This document shows, one piece after another, positions 43,650 through 53,061 of a DNA stretch of 64,000 nt (position 1 is the first letter of the stretch; each line of letters opens with the position of its first letter). This DNA comes from Myxococcales bacterium (GTDB taxonomy: Bacteria; Myxococcota_A; UBA9160; UBA4427): contig DUBZ01000063.1 of the NCBI GenBank assembly GCA_012960035.1, positions 38,920 to 102,919 of the forward strand, written 5' to 3'. Made by a program: the position numbers and the translations under genes. The notes under the pieces were generated by a model, which was not told the origin of the DNA, made no database searches, and was given only the letters and a program-made list of their open reading frames with translations.

Positions 43650-45194
43650 GTGTCCGACGAAACACAGCACACCGCGCCCGAGCGCTCTAATTCCACACCG
43701 AAAGCCGACACGCGGTTTGCACTGTTGCGTTTTGGGGGCGAAGTCACGCTCAAGAGCCCCGCGACGCGACGCCGCTTCAACAAACGCTTGATGAAGAACC
43801 TGAAGGACGCCGTCAAGGCGAACGGCATTGTGGCGACAATCGAGCGCGACCATGACCGGGTCTACGTCGAAGCGCAGAGCCAGGGCGATCTCGAGCAGCT
43901 CGCGAACTGCTTCGGAATTCAATCGATTTCTCTCGTGGAACGGCGGGCTTGGCGATCCATCGACGACCTCGTCGCCCACGCGCTTGCTCTGTATAAAGAA
44001 GACGTACGCGGGAAGAGCTTCGCACTGCGGGTGCGCCGGGTCGGGTCCCGTAACGACATCCTCTTGCGGAGCCAAGAAACCGCGCGCGTCATCGGCGCCG
44101 CCCTCGACGAACACGCGGCCAAGGTCGACCTCGACAACCCCGACGTTGAGATCCACCTCGAAATCATGCCGGACTGGGTCTATTTCTTTTCGGAAAAGAT
44201 TCCCGGACCCGGTGGCCTGCCGGTTGGAGTCGAGGGGAGTGCGATCTCCCTCGTTTCGGGCGGATTCGATTCCGCGGTCGCGTCATGGCTGATGCTAAAG
44301 CGCGGCGTCGCCCTCGACTATGTCTTCTGCAACATGGGCGGGCGCGAACACCAACTCGGCGTGCTTCATGTGATGAAGCAGATCACAGATCAGTGGTCGT
44401 ACGGTTTACGTCCTCACCTGCACAGCATCGACTTCGACCACGTCACCCGAGACCTGCGCGAAAAAGGCGAACCTCGATACTGGCAGATTCTTTTGAAGCG
44501 CCTGTTCTTGCGCACAGCGGAGATGATCGCGGCCGAACGGTCGGCCAAAGCGATCATTACCGGAGACGCGGTTGGACAAGTCTCATCGCAGACACTCCAG
44601 AACATTGCCGTCATTTCACAATCGGTGACTACGCCCGTGCTGCGCCCACTCGTCGGTTTCAACAAAGACGAAATCATCGCGATCGCGCGCAAGATCGGAA
44701 CCGAAAAATATTCCAAAGACGTGATCGAATATTGCGCGATGGTGCCGAGCAAACCGGCCACGAGCGCCAAGCTTGAAGTGATCCTAAAAGAAGAAGCCCG
44801 ACTCGATCCCGAGTTACTCGCGCAAGCGGTGGCCGAGCGAAGCGTACTTGACTTAAGAGCATTTGATCTCGGCGCTGCCGATACGCCCAAGCTCGAGGCC
44901 CATGCCATCAAGGAAGGTACGTTGGTGATCGACCTTCGTTCGGCTGCGGCTTACAAAGGCTGGCACTACCCTGGTGCGCTGCATCTAAATTTCAACGAAG
45001 CGCTGCGCGCGTTCCCACACTTCGACAAGAGCAAGGACTACGTGCTCTACTGCGAGTTTGGACTCAAAAGCGCCCACCTTGCGGAATTGATGACGGGTGA
45101 GAGCATGCGGGCAACGCACTTCGGGCAGGGGTTAAAAGACTTGGTGAAGTACGCGAAGGGACAAGGTGTAGCGACCCCCGAAGGTTGGTCGTAG
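43650..45194 (+). CDS. thiI: tRNA 4-thiouridine synthase/sulfurtransferase with rhodanese domain
   Basis: 514 aa. ThiI adenylates tRNA U8 and transfers sulfur, and can give sulfur to thiazole in thiamine synthesis. Order: N-terminal ferredoxin-like/THUMP part (RFGGEVTLKSPATRRRF, then the THUMP core to ~190), the PP-loop SLVSGGFDSAVASWL, the Cys in IEYCAMVPSKP (E. coli Cys344), and a C-terminal rhodanese domain with active Cys in VLYCEFGLKSAHLA (E. coli Cys456). Both sulfur-transfer Cys are present, so the enterobacterial-type mechanism is likely. Start GTG 43650. thiC is the only other thiamine gene in the window. Confidence 0.95.
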   Translation: MSDETQHTAPERSNSTPKADTRFALLRFGGEVTLKSPATRRRFNKRLMKNLKDAVKANGIVATIERDHDRVYVEAQSQGDLEQLANCFGIQSISLVERRAWRSIDDLVAHALALYKEDVRGKSFALRVRRVGSRNDILLRSQETARVIGAALDEHAAKVDLDNPDVEIHLEIMPDWVYFFSEKIPGPGGLPVGVEGSAISLVSGGFDSAVASWLMLKRGVALDYVFCNMGGREHQLGVLHVMKQITDQWSYGLRPHLHSIDFDHVTRDLREKGEPRYWQILLKRLFLRTAEMIAAERSAKAIITGDAVGQVSSQTLQNIAVISQSVTTPVLRPLVGFNKDEIIAIARKIGTEKYSKDVIEYCAMVPSKPATSAKLEVILKEEARLDPELLAQAVAERSVLDLRAFDLGAADTPKLEAHAIKEGTLVIDLRSAAAYKGWHYPGALHLNFNEALRAFPHFDKSKDYVLYCEFGLKSAHLAELMTGESMRATHFGQGLKDLVKYAKGQGVATPEGWS

Positions 45195-45202
45195 GCCCGC
45201 TG

Positions 45203-45958
45203 CTATTGCTCGCTGCTCTCTGAGTTTTCCATCGCACGATCAAGAAGATCCATACGTTCGTCGACCGGCATCTCGCGGAGCTTCTTCATTTGAGCGCGCA
45301 GCTTCTCGCGGCGCTCTTCCGGCATTTTGTGCCAACGTTTCGCCTTGGTGATGAACTCGTCTTTCTGTTCGTCCGAAAGTGACTTCATTGCGTTTAGTCT
45401 CTCGTGAAGTTCGCGGCGTTCGCCTTCGGGAAGATCGCGCACGTTTTTTATTTTGCGCACGAGTACCCGTCTTTCCCTTTTGGATAGATCGCGGAAACGC
45501 GCGCGTAGGACCTGACGTTCTTCTTCGGAATAGTCGAACTCACCAGACTCGAACAAATTACGGCGATCGCGGATCGACAAAACCCCGTGTTTGTCGCGGA
45601 AGGCTTTGTTTTCGGCTTCGATCATTTCGCGATTCGTTGCCGACATGGCGCGCATGATGCGCCCTTCGCGACGCAACATGCGTCGACGTTCCCATCGCGA
45701 CGCTCCCATCAGTCGCACAGAGAATCGTTCGAGGCGCGCTTCACGCATTTCGGGCGTGGCGGCGAGCACGCGTTCGGCGGCCTTGGCGGCTGAGCTGTCC
45801 GTAGCATCGAGGAATGCTTCGAAGTCGGGAGAACCGTGATGGAACTCCTTCGTCTCCTCGGCCACTGCGCCGAAAGGCGCGACGAGACATAAAGCCATGG
45901 CCAGTGCGGGACCCATTGCGACGTTAGACAGAAGTCGATGTTTCATGCGGACCCCCAT
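45203..45958 (-). CDS. Secreted DUF3106-like helical protein
   Basis: 251 aa, signal peptide ending near AVAEETKEF. The mature part has repeated units of LS..ER..LR.RF and LPEGERRELHERL, MPEERREKLRAQM, MPVDERMDLLDRA, a pattern found in DUF3106 proteins. It is basic and highly helical. It is the third gene of an operon with an ECF sigma factor and its anti-sigma factor, three bases behind the latter, so it may help sense the periplasmic signal or be a regulated target. Two starts (45958, 45946) are possible. It converges with thiI at 8 bp. Confidence 0.75.
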   Translation of the reverse strand: MGVRMKHRLLSNVAMGPALAMALCLVAPFGAVAEETKEFHHGSPDFEAFLDATDSSAAKAAERVLAATPEMREARLERFSVRLMGASRWERRRMLRREGRIMRAMSATNREMIEAENKAFRDKHGVLSIRDRRNLFESGEFDYSEEERQVLRARFRDLSKRERRVLVRKIKNVRDLPEGERRELHERLNAMKSLSDEQKDEFITKAKRWHKMPEERREKLRAQMKKLREMPVDERMDLLDRAMENSESSEQ

Positions 45959-45961
45959 GAA

Positions 45962-46645
45962 CTAGCCTCGTTCTTCATCGTTGTGCGTTTGCGCCTCGGC
46001 ATCTTCCATCGCCAAGAGGGCTTCGAGCAAATCAAGATCTTGAATCACATCGAGATCGCGGAGGGCCTCGAGTTCGAATGCGATCGCGAGTTCGTGGTCG
46101 GATGCTTCTTCGAGCATCGGCTCGATGTCGTCGATCGCGTCGATATTGGTTTTGATTGTGTTGTCAGAGTTCACGACGACCCTATCAACGCCGGCATCGT
46201 GAACCGTGTTGTTTTCCGCGACTTCGGTAACGGGTTCCGTGTTTTCTTCTGTGATCGTTTCGGAAACGCGCTCGGCGGGAGTCTCCATTGCAACCTGCGC
46301 GACGTCAGGGCTCGAGGCGGGAAGCAGAAGCCATGCTGCGATAAATCCCGCCGCGAGCGCGGCCGCCAGGGGCTTGCCCCAGCCCATCGACGTTTCGCTT
46401 GAGATCGGCTGTGTCGTGGCCTCCGGATCTCCCTCGATTCGTGTTTGCAACCGCGCGCGCAAGTCGGCGGGCATCGCGGGCGGCGTGAGCGAACGAAGAC
46501 TTTCGTTGACCGCTTCGAGCGTCGAAAGCCGAGCCTTAAGCTCCGGGTCGGAAGCAACGCGGGCATTCAATTCTGCAGCACGCTCGGCTGTGAGTTCACC
46601 ATCGATGAGCGCGGAGAGTTCTTGGTCGATCGATTCGTCTGTCAT
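45962..46645 (-). CDS. Membrane anti-sigma factor
   Basis: 227 aa. The N-terminal part resembles the anti-sigma domain that holds ECF factors (ELSALIDGELTAERAAELNARV), one membrane helix follows (LAAALAAGFIAAWLLLP, ~93-110), and the C-terminal ~110 residues are acidic and periplasmic (EEASDHELAIAFELEAL). There is no zinc HxxxCxxC motif. The start overlaps the sigma gene stop (ATGA), which is typical of sigma/anti-sigma pairs. Confidence 0.82.
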   Translation of the reverse strand: MTDESIDQELSALIDGELTAERAAELNARVASDPELKARLSTLEAVNESLRSLTPPAMPADLRARLQTRIEGDPEATTQPISSETSMGWGKPLAAALAAGFIAAWLLLPASSPDVAQVAMETPAERVSETITEENTEPVTEVAENNTVHDAGVDRVVVNSDNTIKTNIDAIDDIEPMLEEASDHELAIAFELEALRDLDVIQDLDLLEALLAMEDAEAQTHNDEERG

Positions 46646-47277
46646 TTTCTTACGTCCTTTTTGACGCCCGGCTCTACGTCGCCATGTAATCCGTTCGCGC
46701 TGCCTTGATCGTCGGCTCTTACGTTCTCCACCAGCGCCGAACGCGCGCGGTGGACCAATGCTTTCACACTCTTTTCCGACGTCTCCAATGTCTCGGCGAC
46801 TTCGGCGTACGACATGCCTTCAACTGCGCTCAACCAGATCGCCATCCGCTGGCGCTCGGGAAGTTCCGCGAGGGCGCCTTCAACCCGGTTCGCTCGACGC
46901 CGCACATCGAGGGAGTCACCCGCGTCCTGGGTGTCCGATACCAACCTCAACACTGGCCCCCCGTTCGAGGGTTCTTCGTTCATGCTTGAATGCGGACGCG
47001 ATCGGCTTGGCCTTCGTAGTTCGTTGAGCGCGAGGTTCGTTCCGATCCGATAAAGCCAGGTCGAAAACTTGGCCTCCGGGCGATATCGATCCTTCGCGCG
47101 GTACACCCTCAAGAACACTTCCTGAACCAATTCCTCCGCGGTGCCCGAATCGACGACCATCCGCTCGAGGTAGTGGAGCAACGGCCCACCCCAGCGATCG
47201 AAGAGCGAGTCGAAGGCAGAGCCATCTCCCGCGCAAAAAGCGAGCATCAATTGAGCGTCTGGATCCGCGTCTCGCAA
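46642..47277 (-). CDS. ECF-type RNA polymerase sigma factor
   Basis: 211 aa. Region 2 reads AFDSLFDRWGGPLLHYLERM with EELVQEVFLRVYRA and FSTWLYRIGTNLALNELRR; region 4 is ALAELPERQRMAIWLSAVEG and MSYAEVAETLETSEKSVKAL (helix-turn-helix). Regions 1 and 3 are missing, as in ECF factors. It probably autoregulates the operon with the anti-sigma factor and DUF3106-like gene. The regulon is unknown. Confidence 0.92.
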   Translation of the reverse strand: MRDADPDAQLMLAFCAGDGSAFDSLFDRWGGPLLHYLERMVVDSGTAEELVQEVFLRVYRAKDRYRPEAKFSTWLYRIGTNLALNELRRPSRSRPHSSMNEEPSNGGPVLRLVSDTQDAGDSLDVRRRANRVEGALAELPERQRMAIWLSAVEGMSYAEVAETLETSEKSVKALVHRARSALVENVRADDQGSANGLHGDVEPGVKKDVRK

Positions 47278-47411
47278 CCGATCCTCCCGATAAGGGTGAA
47301 ACCCACCAGCACGACAAAGGTTGCGCGAGCCTGGCCTCGGCCGCGACGGCTATCCGAGCTTGTGTCGATCGCGAGCTAGGTCGTGCTTGCCGCGATGGGG
47401 TCAAAAAAGCG

Positions 47412-48245
47412 CTACAGGGCGGCGAGGAAGTCGAGAACCTGCGCATTAAATACCGCTGGATCCTCGAGGTTCGCGACGTGGCCGACCCCGGGGAGTGCCT
47501 TGCTCTGCGCCTGGCCGAGCTTCGCTTCCATCACGTCCGCGGCCCGCAGATAGGCTTTGTCTTCTTCGCCAACCAGGACGAGGGCCGGACACGTGAGCCC
47601 GGGTAGTTCGTCCATAATTGGAGGCGCGGTGCCCGCGATCTTACGACCAAAGAGCGCGAGTCCCGAGGTGTCTTGTTTCGCAATCGCTTCGGCGGCCGCC
47701 TGCGCGTCGGGCAGCTCCGGTCGTCTCCCCACGCAGGTTTCTCCAGCGCGACCCGCTAGGAAAGCGCCCACGCCGCGCTCTTCAAGAAAGCGCGCGGTAC
47801 GTTCGCACTGCGCTTCCCACTTTTGCGCGGCCTCTGGTTTTTTGAAACCAGGACCGGTCGCGAGAAGGACGAGAGCGCGAACACGATCTTTGTTCTGCGC
47901 CGCGTAGTGGAGTGAGGCGAGGCCGCCGAAAGAATGGCCCGCCAGCACGGCGGGTTGGTCGGGCGACGCCCAATTGATCACCCGGGAAAGATCGTCGATC
48001 ACTTGGGCCATCGAATACGCGCTCGCATCCGCGGGGGACTCCGAAAGACCGTGTCCGCGAAAGTCGTGCAGTACGACCCGGTAGCCCGCTGCAACCAACG
48101 GTTCGACTTGGGGGCGCCAGTTTTCATGCGTAGTGCAGTAGCCGCAAGAAAAGATGACGGGCACACCCGTGCCGTGAGATTCGACGTAGAGCCCGACTCC
48201 ATCGCTGGCTTCAAGGGTTTCCACTTTGGATTCGGTACTCGCCAC
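47412..48245 (-). CDS. Alpha/beta hydrolase
   Basis: 277 aa from the GTG at 48245 behind GGAGG. Family marks: oxyanion/early strand VPVIFSCGYCTTHENW, the nucleophile elbow LAGHSFGGLASLHY, the acid in LVGEEDKAYL and the His in GVGHVANLED, giving a complete Ser-Asp/Glu-His triad. It resembles the 3-oxoadipate enol-lactonase/haloperoxidase group; the substrate is unknown. It follows sppA with a 38-bp gap and may be in one transcript with VOC-sppA. A longer open frame to 48272 is less likely. Confidence 0.88.
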   Translation of the reverse strand: MASTESKVETLEASDGVGLYVESHGTGVPVIFSCGYCTTHENWRPQVEPLVAAGYRVVLHDFRGHGLSESPADASAYSMAQVIDDLSRVINWASPDQPAVLAGHSFGGLASLHYAAQNKDRVRALVLLATGPGFKKPEAAQKWEAQCERTARFLEERGVGAFLAGRAGETCVGRRPELPDAQAAAEAIAKQDTSGLALFGRKIAGTAPPIMDELPGLTCPALVLVGEEDKAYLRAADVMEAKLGQAQSKALPGVGHVANLEDPAVFNAQVLDFLAAL

Positions 48246-48283
48246 GCAGGCCTCCAAGATCTCGCCTCGCAACGAGAGTTCGT

Positions 48284-50038
48284 CTACTGAATTTCGATCA
48301 GTGCGGACGGGACGAGAAGCGGCCCGTTGAAATCAAGGTCTGTCACCCAGCTGCGCAACGTCACAAGGGCGTTGGGGAGTGGCAGCGAGTCCAGCGCCGC
48401 GTCCATGGGGGCGCGTGACATCAGAAGCGTGCCGCCCTGCAGCAGTTCCGCAAATTCGGCCGTAACCGAGAGCGCCGCGGGATAAGAGACCAACGAAGCG
48501 TCGGTATCTTTGTCGAGGCCGTTCTTTCGTAGCAACCATTCGACGGCTTCCTTGAGGCCGCCGAGCTCGTCTACGAGTCCGACGTCCAGGGCTTGTTCCG
48601 CGCTCCACACCCGGCCTTCACCGACCGTGTCCACTTGGGCGACTTCCAGATTTCGCCCCGTTGCGACGCGGGTGATAAAGAGTTCGTAGATCTCGCGCAC
48701 GATGGTGTCCATGCGTTCGCGGGCGCCGTCGCTCATGGGCTTAAGGGTTGACGCGAAGTCCGCGTGGGCCCCACGGGAAAGTGTCTCGACACGAACGTCG
48801 AGTTTTTCCATTAAGCCTTCGAAGTTAGGACGCACCGAGAAGACGCCAATCGAACCCGTGAGTGCGCCCGGCGATATGATGATCGCGTCCGCGGCCGAAG
48901 CAATGTAGTAGGCCGCCGATGCCGCAACGTCGGACACGGACACCACGACGGGCATCCCGGTCTCGCGAACATCCATGATGGTTTGCCAGACAAACTCCGA
49001 CGCGTCGGGAGAGCCACCGGGGCTGTCGATTCGCAAGATGATGCCGTCGATCTCCGGGTTCTTCGACGCAGCGAAGAGCGCGTCGCTCACTTTGTCCGAG
49101 GCGAAGATCGGCCCGCCCGAAGTTGAGCGCCCTGCTGAACCTGTCACCACGTTGCCGCTGCCGTAGATCAAAGCGAACTGTGCCTTGGGGTCGAAGCCGA
49201 TACTCACGGGATCAACGTTCCGGTAGTCCTTGCCGTGAATCACGTCCCGCTGCATCACATCGAGATGGCGAACGTGCGAGATGCCGTCGAGTAGACCGTG
49301 TTCGAGTAGCTGCGACGCCGTAACGGGGCCCGCGTCGATGATCTTCGCCAGTTCTTCACGGTTGATGCCTCGTGAAGCTTCAACCGCGCTCGCGAAGCGC
49401 TGTTCCGCGCTGTCGAGCAACGCGTTGGACATTTCGCGCAGGGGCTCGGACATCTCGGTCCCGATGATCATATCGACTGCGCCCTTGTATCGACCGACCT
49501 TCGTCGCCTCGACGCCGATCCCAAACTTTTCCCAGGTGTTTCCGAAGTAGAGATACTGCGCGGCAAGACCCACAACGGGCAGCACTGAACCCGGCACCGC
49601 GTAGATCTTTTCAGCAGCACTCGCGATGTAATAGGCTCGGTTGGCAGAGAACGAGCCACCGTTCATGATGACAACGGTTTCGCGTCCTGCGTCTCGGAGC
49701 CGGCCGATCGCATTGCGGAGTTCGGTCGCCTTCCCCCAGCCGATCCCGGTGCTTCCGAGTTGGATCACGACCGTGTCGATCCGGTCGTCACGTTCCGCGA
49801 GTGCGAACAGCGAAAGCAGTGATACGAAAGGTTTTCCGTCGTCACCCAGCAGGCGCCCTAGGAGCGTCGGACTCGCGGCCTCGACGTAGTTGCCCCGGAC
49901 CTGCACCAAGAGCGTGCTTCCCTGAACGACATTCACCGAAGGACCCTGTCCACTGCTCCATACAAATAAAAACAGTGCCGCGAGCACGGCTAGATAGACA
50001 TAACGTCGGCGTGGCCTCAGTTTTTCTCGTCCAGCCAT
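48284..50038 (-). CDS. sppA: Signal peptide peptidase SppA, 67K-type
   Basis: 584 aa, close to E. coli SppA. One N-terminal membrane helix (VYLAVLAALFLFVWSSG). The two tandem S49 domains are present: the Lys is in VGRYKGAVDMI and the nucleophilic Ser in SVSDVAASAAYYIASAAD, so the Ser-Lys dyad split over two halves is kept; the Ser block reads AASAAYY where E. coli has AASGGYW. It degrades leftover signal peptides in the membrane. It starts 4 bases after the VOC gene stop. Confidence 0.92.
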   Translation of the reverse strand: MAGREKLRPRRRYVYLAVLAALFLFVWSSGQGPSVNVVQGSTLLVQVRGNYVEAASPTLLGRLLGDDGKPFVSLLSLFALAERDDRIDTVVIQLGSTGIGWGKATELRNAIGRLRDAGRETVVIMNGGSFSANRAYYIASAAEKIYAVPGSVLPVVGLAAQYLYFGNTWEKFGIGVEATKVGRYKGAVDMIIGTEMSEPLREMSNALLDSAEQRFASAVEASRGINREELAKIIDAGPVTASQLLEHGLLDGISHVRHLDVMQRDVIHGKDYRNVDPVSIGFDPKAQFALIYGSGNVVTGSAGRSTSGGPIFASDKVSDALFAASKNPEIDGIILRIDSPGGSPDASEFVWQTIMDVRETGMPVVVSVSDVAASAAYYIASAADAIIISPGALTGSIGVFSVRPNFEGLMEKLDVRVETLSRGAHADFASTLKPMSDGARERMDTIVREIYELFITRVATGRNLEVAQVDTVGEGRVWSAEQALDVGLVDELGGLKEAVEWLLRKNGLDKDTDASLVSYPAALSVTAEFAELLQGGTLLMSRAPMDAALDSLPLPNALVTLRSWVTDLDFNGPLLVPSALIEIQ

Positions 50039-50041
50039 CGA

Positions 50042-50524
50042 TTAGCCTTCGTTCGCCGCGGCGCTGAACGCCGCGATCACGTCGGTGGGCGCTTGCACGA
50101 GTTCAACAAGAACGCCTTCGGCGCCAATCGGCGACGCTTCGTTGCCCTTTGGATGGATGAAGCAAACGTCGTGGCCCGAAGCACCCTTGCGGATACCGCC
50201 GGGTGTGAATCGGACACCTTCTTCGAGCATCCAGGTTTCTGCAGCCTGAAGGTCGTCGACCCAGAGACCCACGTGGTTGAGGGCAGGCAAATGCACCTTG
50301 GGGCTCTTCTCGGGGTCGAGGGGCTGCATCAGGTCGACCTCGACCTTGAAGGGTCCGACGCCGGCGATCACGAAGTCTTCGTCGACGTTTTCTTTTTCAC
50401 TGCGGTAGGTGCCGGCCGGGGTGAGCCCGAGGGTATCGACCCAGAACTTTCGCAGGGCCATTTTGTCGAGGCCGCCGACTGCGATCTGTTGAAGGCCGAG
50501 AATTTTGAAGGGACGATCGGACAT
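50042..50524 (-). CDS. VOC (glyoxalase/dioxygenase) family protein
   Basis: 160 aa from ATG 50524, with GGAGA upstream. Vicinal-oxygen-chelate fold in two beta-alpha-beta halves: [18 protein letters not shown] and [18 protein letters not shown]. Metal-binding His/Glu pattern can be traced (HVGLWV, VLVELVQ). It may be a lactoylglutathione-lyase or methylmalonyl-CoA epimerase-like enzyme ([15 protein letters not shown]). It forms a likely operon with sppA and the hydrolase. The upstream open frame is not conserved. Confidence 0.82.
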   Translation of the reverse strand: MSDRPFKILGLQQIAVGGLDKMALRKFWVDTLGLTPAGTYRSEKENVDEDFVIAGVGPFKVEVDLMQPLDPEKSPKVHLPALNHVGLWVDDLQAAETWMLEEGVRFTPGGIRKGASGHDVCFIHPKGNEASPIGAEGVLVELVQAPTDVIAAFSAAANEG

Positions 50525-50720
50525 TGGGTTGTTCTCCGCGGGTTGGTGACTTGGATCCGATGATGGATCGGGCTCGCGGCGTCGGGTCGACGCGGGCGCT
50601 GCGAATACTACCCAAGCCCCGCGATCGAGAACGCGTAACGCGCTTAAATTGTTCGTTGTCGACGCATCTAGAAATATTTCCGAAGCACTACGAGCCGCTC
50701 GTCTATCACGCACCCGGGAG

Positions 50721-51165
50721 CGCGGCTTCGACCTGATCTGAAGCGAGGGCTCGATCTAATGCATGGGCTTCGCTTCAGGGGCGCGGCATGGCGCCCTACT
50801 TGCGAGCCGGCGGTACCCTCGCCATCACTGAACTCACTTGGCTCTCCAACGACCCGCCCGAGGAAACCCGCGCGTTCTAGAACACCAACTACCCGGAGAT
50901 GTGCCATTCACGCGACCATCGCGATGTCATTTTGCGCGCAGGCGACGAACTCGTTGAGGCGTTTGCGCTGCCGGAGTCTGACAGGTGGGATCACGACGAG
51001 GGTGACCTCGAAGCGCGAATCAAAACCTTTGCGGGTGGCTTCGAGGGAGCCGACCACGAAATCGCCGATGCCGTTGTCAAACGGTCGCGCACCGAAATCG
51101 ACATTCTGCGCCATAGTTACGGTTCGTACGGCTACGTCTTTTACATCTCACGGAAACCAAATTAG
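50721..51165 (+). pseudogene. Decayed class I SAM-dependent methyltransferase gene
   Basis: Pieces of a methyltransferase are readable in order: RGFDLI-stop-SEGSI-stop-CMGFASGAR, then after a frameshift near 50790 APYLRAGGTLAITELTW, SNDPPEETRAF-stop-NTNYPEM, then ELVEAFALPESD and the C-terminus LEARIKTFAGGFEGAD and SYGSYGYVFYISRKPN. The typical family reading is FDLIWSEGAIYNMGF...FW..YPEM, so the TGA (50739), TAA (50757) and TAG (50878) fall at Trp/Tyr positions. The N-terminal SAM-binding half is gone. It ends at the start of regB. Confidence 0.72.
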
Positions 51166-52466
51166 TGCTCGACATCCTTCGCTCGTTCTTTGAACCGCCG
51201 ATCTCGGCGGACCCCGGCCAAAGCACCGCGCGCCTCGCGTGGGTGGTGCGTCTGCGATGGCTCGCCCTCGGCGCCCAGCTGTTTTCGATCATTCCAGCAC
51301 TTGAGTTTGAAGTCCTTGAGCAGAGGCTCTTGCCCGCGTTTCTCTCCGTCGTGGCGGCCCTCGCGTTGCTCAACATCCTGACCTGGGCGGCACTCCAGCG
51401 AAAAACCGAGACCTACCCGATTCACGTATTCTTCCAGCTTGCTGCGGACATCGTGGCGCTAACCGCGCTGCTCGCCCTGACTGGCGGTGCGTGGAACCCC
51501 TTGATGCCGATCCTGTTCGTCCATATTGGGCTGGGTGCGCTGATCCTCGAGGGACGCTTGAGTGTGTTCCTCTTTATCTTGTTGCTCGCTTGCATTGGGT
51601 TCAACCAAGTTCAGGCGCAAATCCCGCCAGGCCTCGAGGCCAGCCTCTTGCCCTCGTACTTGTTGTTCCCCGCCCAGTACGCGGTGGCGGGCGCGTTTTG
51701 GATCTTGGCCGCGTGGCTTTCGCGAACGTTGAAGGCACTTCAAGCGCACTTCGCGTTCTTGAACGAACGCAAAACTCGCGTCGATCGCCTCCGCGCGGTC
51801 GGTGCATTAGCGGCCGGCCTTTCCCACGAATTCGCCACACCACTCAACACCGCCAAACTTAAGCTTGCGCGCCTCGCACGCACCCAAGACCTCCACGAGG
51901 ACAAAGACTGGGCGACGGCATCCGAGGCGCTCGAGCGCTGCGAAGAAATCTTGCGCCGTATGTCGGGCTCCCAACTCGAACCCGAAAACGTGCAACTCGA
52001 ACCCGTCGACGTCGCGTCCATCGTGCGGCGCATGTGCGAAAGCGCGACCGAGGCCGATCAGACGGGATCTGAGCCCAAGATCCATTATACGGAGACCGGG
52101 CGAAGCAACCGGCGCGCTCTGTTGCCCGCGGTCGCATTTTCGCACGCGATCTTGAATCTCATCGACAATGCCCGGGAATCCACGCAGGGAGAGGGCGATA
52201 TCGACGTTGTGGTGAACTCCCGCAGCGAGCGCATCGAAGTGTCCATCATGGACCGCGGGCCGGGGTGGCCAGAAGTCGTACGCAAGCACTTCGGCGAACC
52301 TTTCATTACAACCAAGCTGAACGGTGTTGGCCTCGGGCTCTACTACGTCCATAATCTCACCGAAGCAGTTGGGGCACAGTTCACGCTGGAAGATCGCGAA
52401 AACGGCGGCGCCGAAGCACGCATTTCTGTTCCCGCCCTTCCGGCGAGCGACGTCAACCTAAGCTGA
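51165..52466 (+). CDS. regB: RegB/PrrB-type membrane sensor histidine kinase
   Basis: 433 aa. Six hydrophobic segments in the first ~220 residues, with LTGGAWNPLMPILFVHI, matching the GGxxNPF quinone site of RegB (last Phe is Leu here). The H-box is LSHEFATPLNTAKLKLARL, followed by the ATPase boxes NLIDNARES, DRGPGWP and KLNGVGLGLYY. The redox-active Cys of RegB is not seen. It should sense the quinone pool and phosphorylate the next gene's product. The GTG start (51165) shares its first base with the stop of the pseudogene. Confidence 0.88.
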   Translation: MLDILRSFFEPPISADPGQSTARLAWVVRLRWLALGAQLFSIIPALEFEVLEQRLLPAFLSVVAALALLNILTWAALQRKTETYPIHVFFQLAADIVALTALLALTGGAWNPLMPILFVHIGLGALILEGRLSVFLFILLLACIGFNQVQAQIPPGLEASLLPSYLLFPAQYAVAGAFWILAAWLSRTLKALQAHFAFLNERKTRVDRLRAVGALAAGLSHEFATPLNTAKLKLARLARTQDLHEDKDWATASEALERCEEILRRMSGSQLEPENVQLEPVDVASIVRRMCESATEADQTGSEPKIHYTETGRSNRRALLPAVAFSHAILNLIDNARESTQGEGDIDVVVNSRSERIEVSIMDRGPGWPEVVRKHFGEPFITTKLNGVGLGLYYVHNLTEAVGAQFTLEDRENGGAEARISVPALPASDVNLS

Positions 52467-52503
52467 ATAGCCATCACGCGAAGATCTTCAAGAGAGGTCA
52501 TGG

Positions 52504-53061
52504 ATGAGCGATGTAAGCGCAGACACCACCGAGCAGGACGAAAAGTCCCTGCTGATCGTCGAGGACGACGATCGTTTTGCCGACACCCTCGCGACAGAGT
52601 TTCGCGATCGAGGTTATACGGTGGCCCATGTGGCCGACATCGCGGGGCTCAAAGCCACCGACCCAAGCGCCTTTAGCTATGCGGTGGTCGACTTGCGCTT
52701 GCGCCGGGACAGTGGCCTCGATGCCATCACGTCCATCAAAGAGCGGTCTCCGGGAACAAAGGTCGTTGTGTTGACCGGCTACGGGAGCATCGCGACTGCG
52801 GTGCAGGCAACCAAGAACGGCGCCACCAACTACCTCACCAAGCCGATCGACATTGACGAGCTTGAACATACGTTGATCACGGGTGGACCTGACGAAGAGA
52901 CGCCGATCCCCGATGAGTTCCAGAGCCTCGATCGCCACGAACGCGAATACATCGAATACGTGCTGAACGAGTGCGGGGGGAACATCAGTCAGGCCGCGCG
53001 ACGTCTCGGACTGCACCGACAAAGCCTGCAACGCAAGCTACGAAAGTTCACGCCACGCTAA
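52504..53061 (+). CDS. regA: RegA/PrrA/ActR-type response regulator
   Basis: 185 aa. Receiver domain with LLIVEDDDRFADTLA, the phosphorylated Asp in YAVVDLRLRRDSG, and VVLTGYGSIATAVQATKNGA with LTKPID. The C-terminal Fis-like helix-turn-helix is NISQAARRLGLHRQSLQRKL, almost as in RegA. There is no AAA+ domain. It follows regB by 37 bp and forms the standard redox two-component pair. It ends overlapping the convergent thiolase gene by 4 bp. RegA in proteobacteria controls respiration and photosynthesis genes; the targets here are unknown. Confidence 0.93.
   Translation: MSDVSADTTEQDEKSLLIVEDDDRFADTLATEFRDRGYTVAHVADIAGLKATDPSAFSYAVVDLRLRRDSGLDAITSIKERSPGTKVVVLTGYGSIATAVQATKNGATNYLTKPIDIDELEHTLITGGPDEETPIPDEFQSLDRHEREYIEYVLNECGGNISQAARRLGLHRQSLQRKLRKFTPR

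Noticed and set aside
50524..50713. N-terminal extension of the VOC protein
   Set aside because: The added 63 residues are Arg/Ser-rich and unconserved; the ATG at 50524 has a ribosome-binding site and fits the fold.
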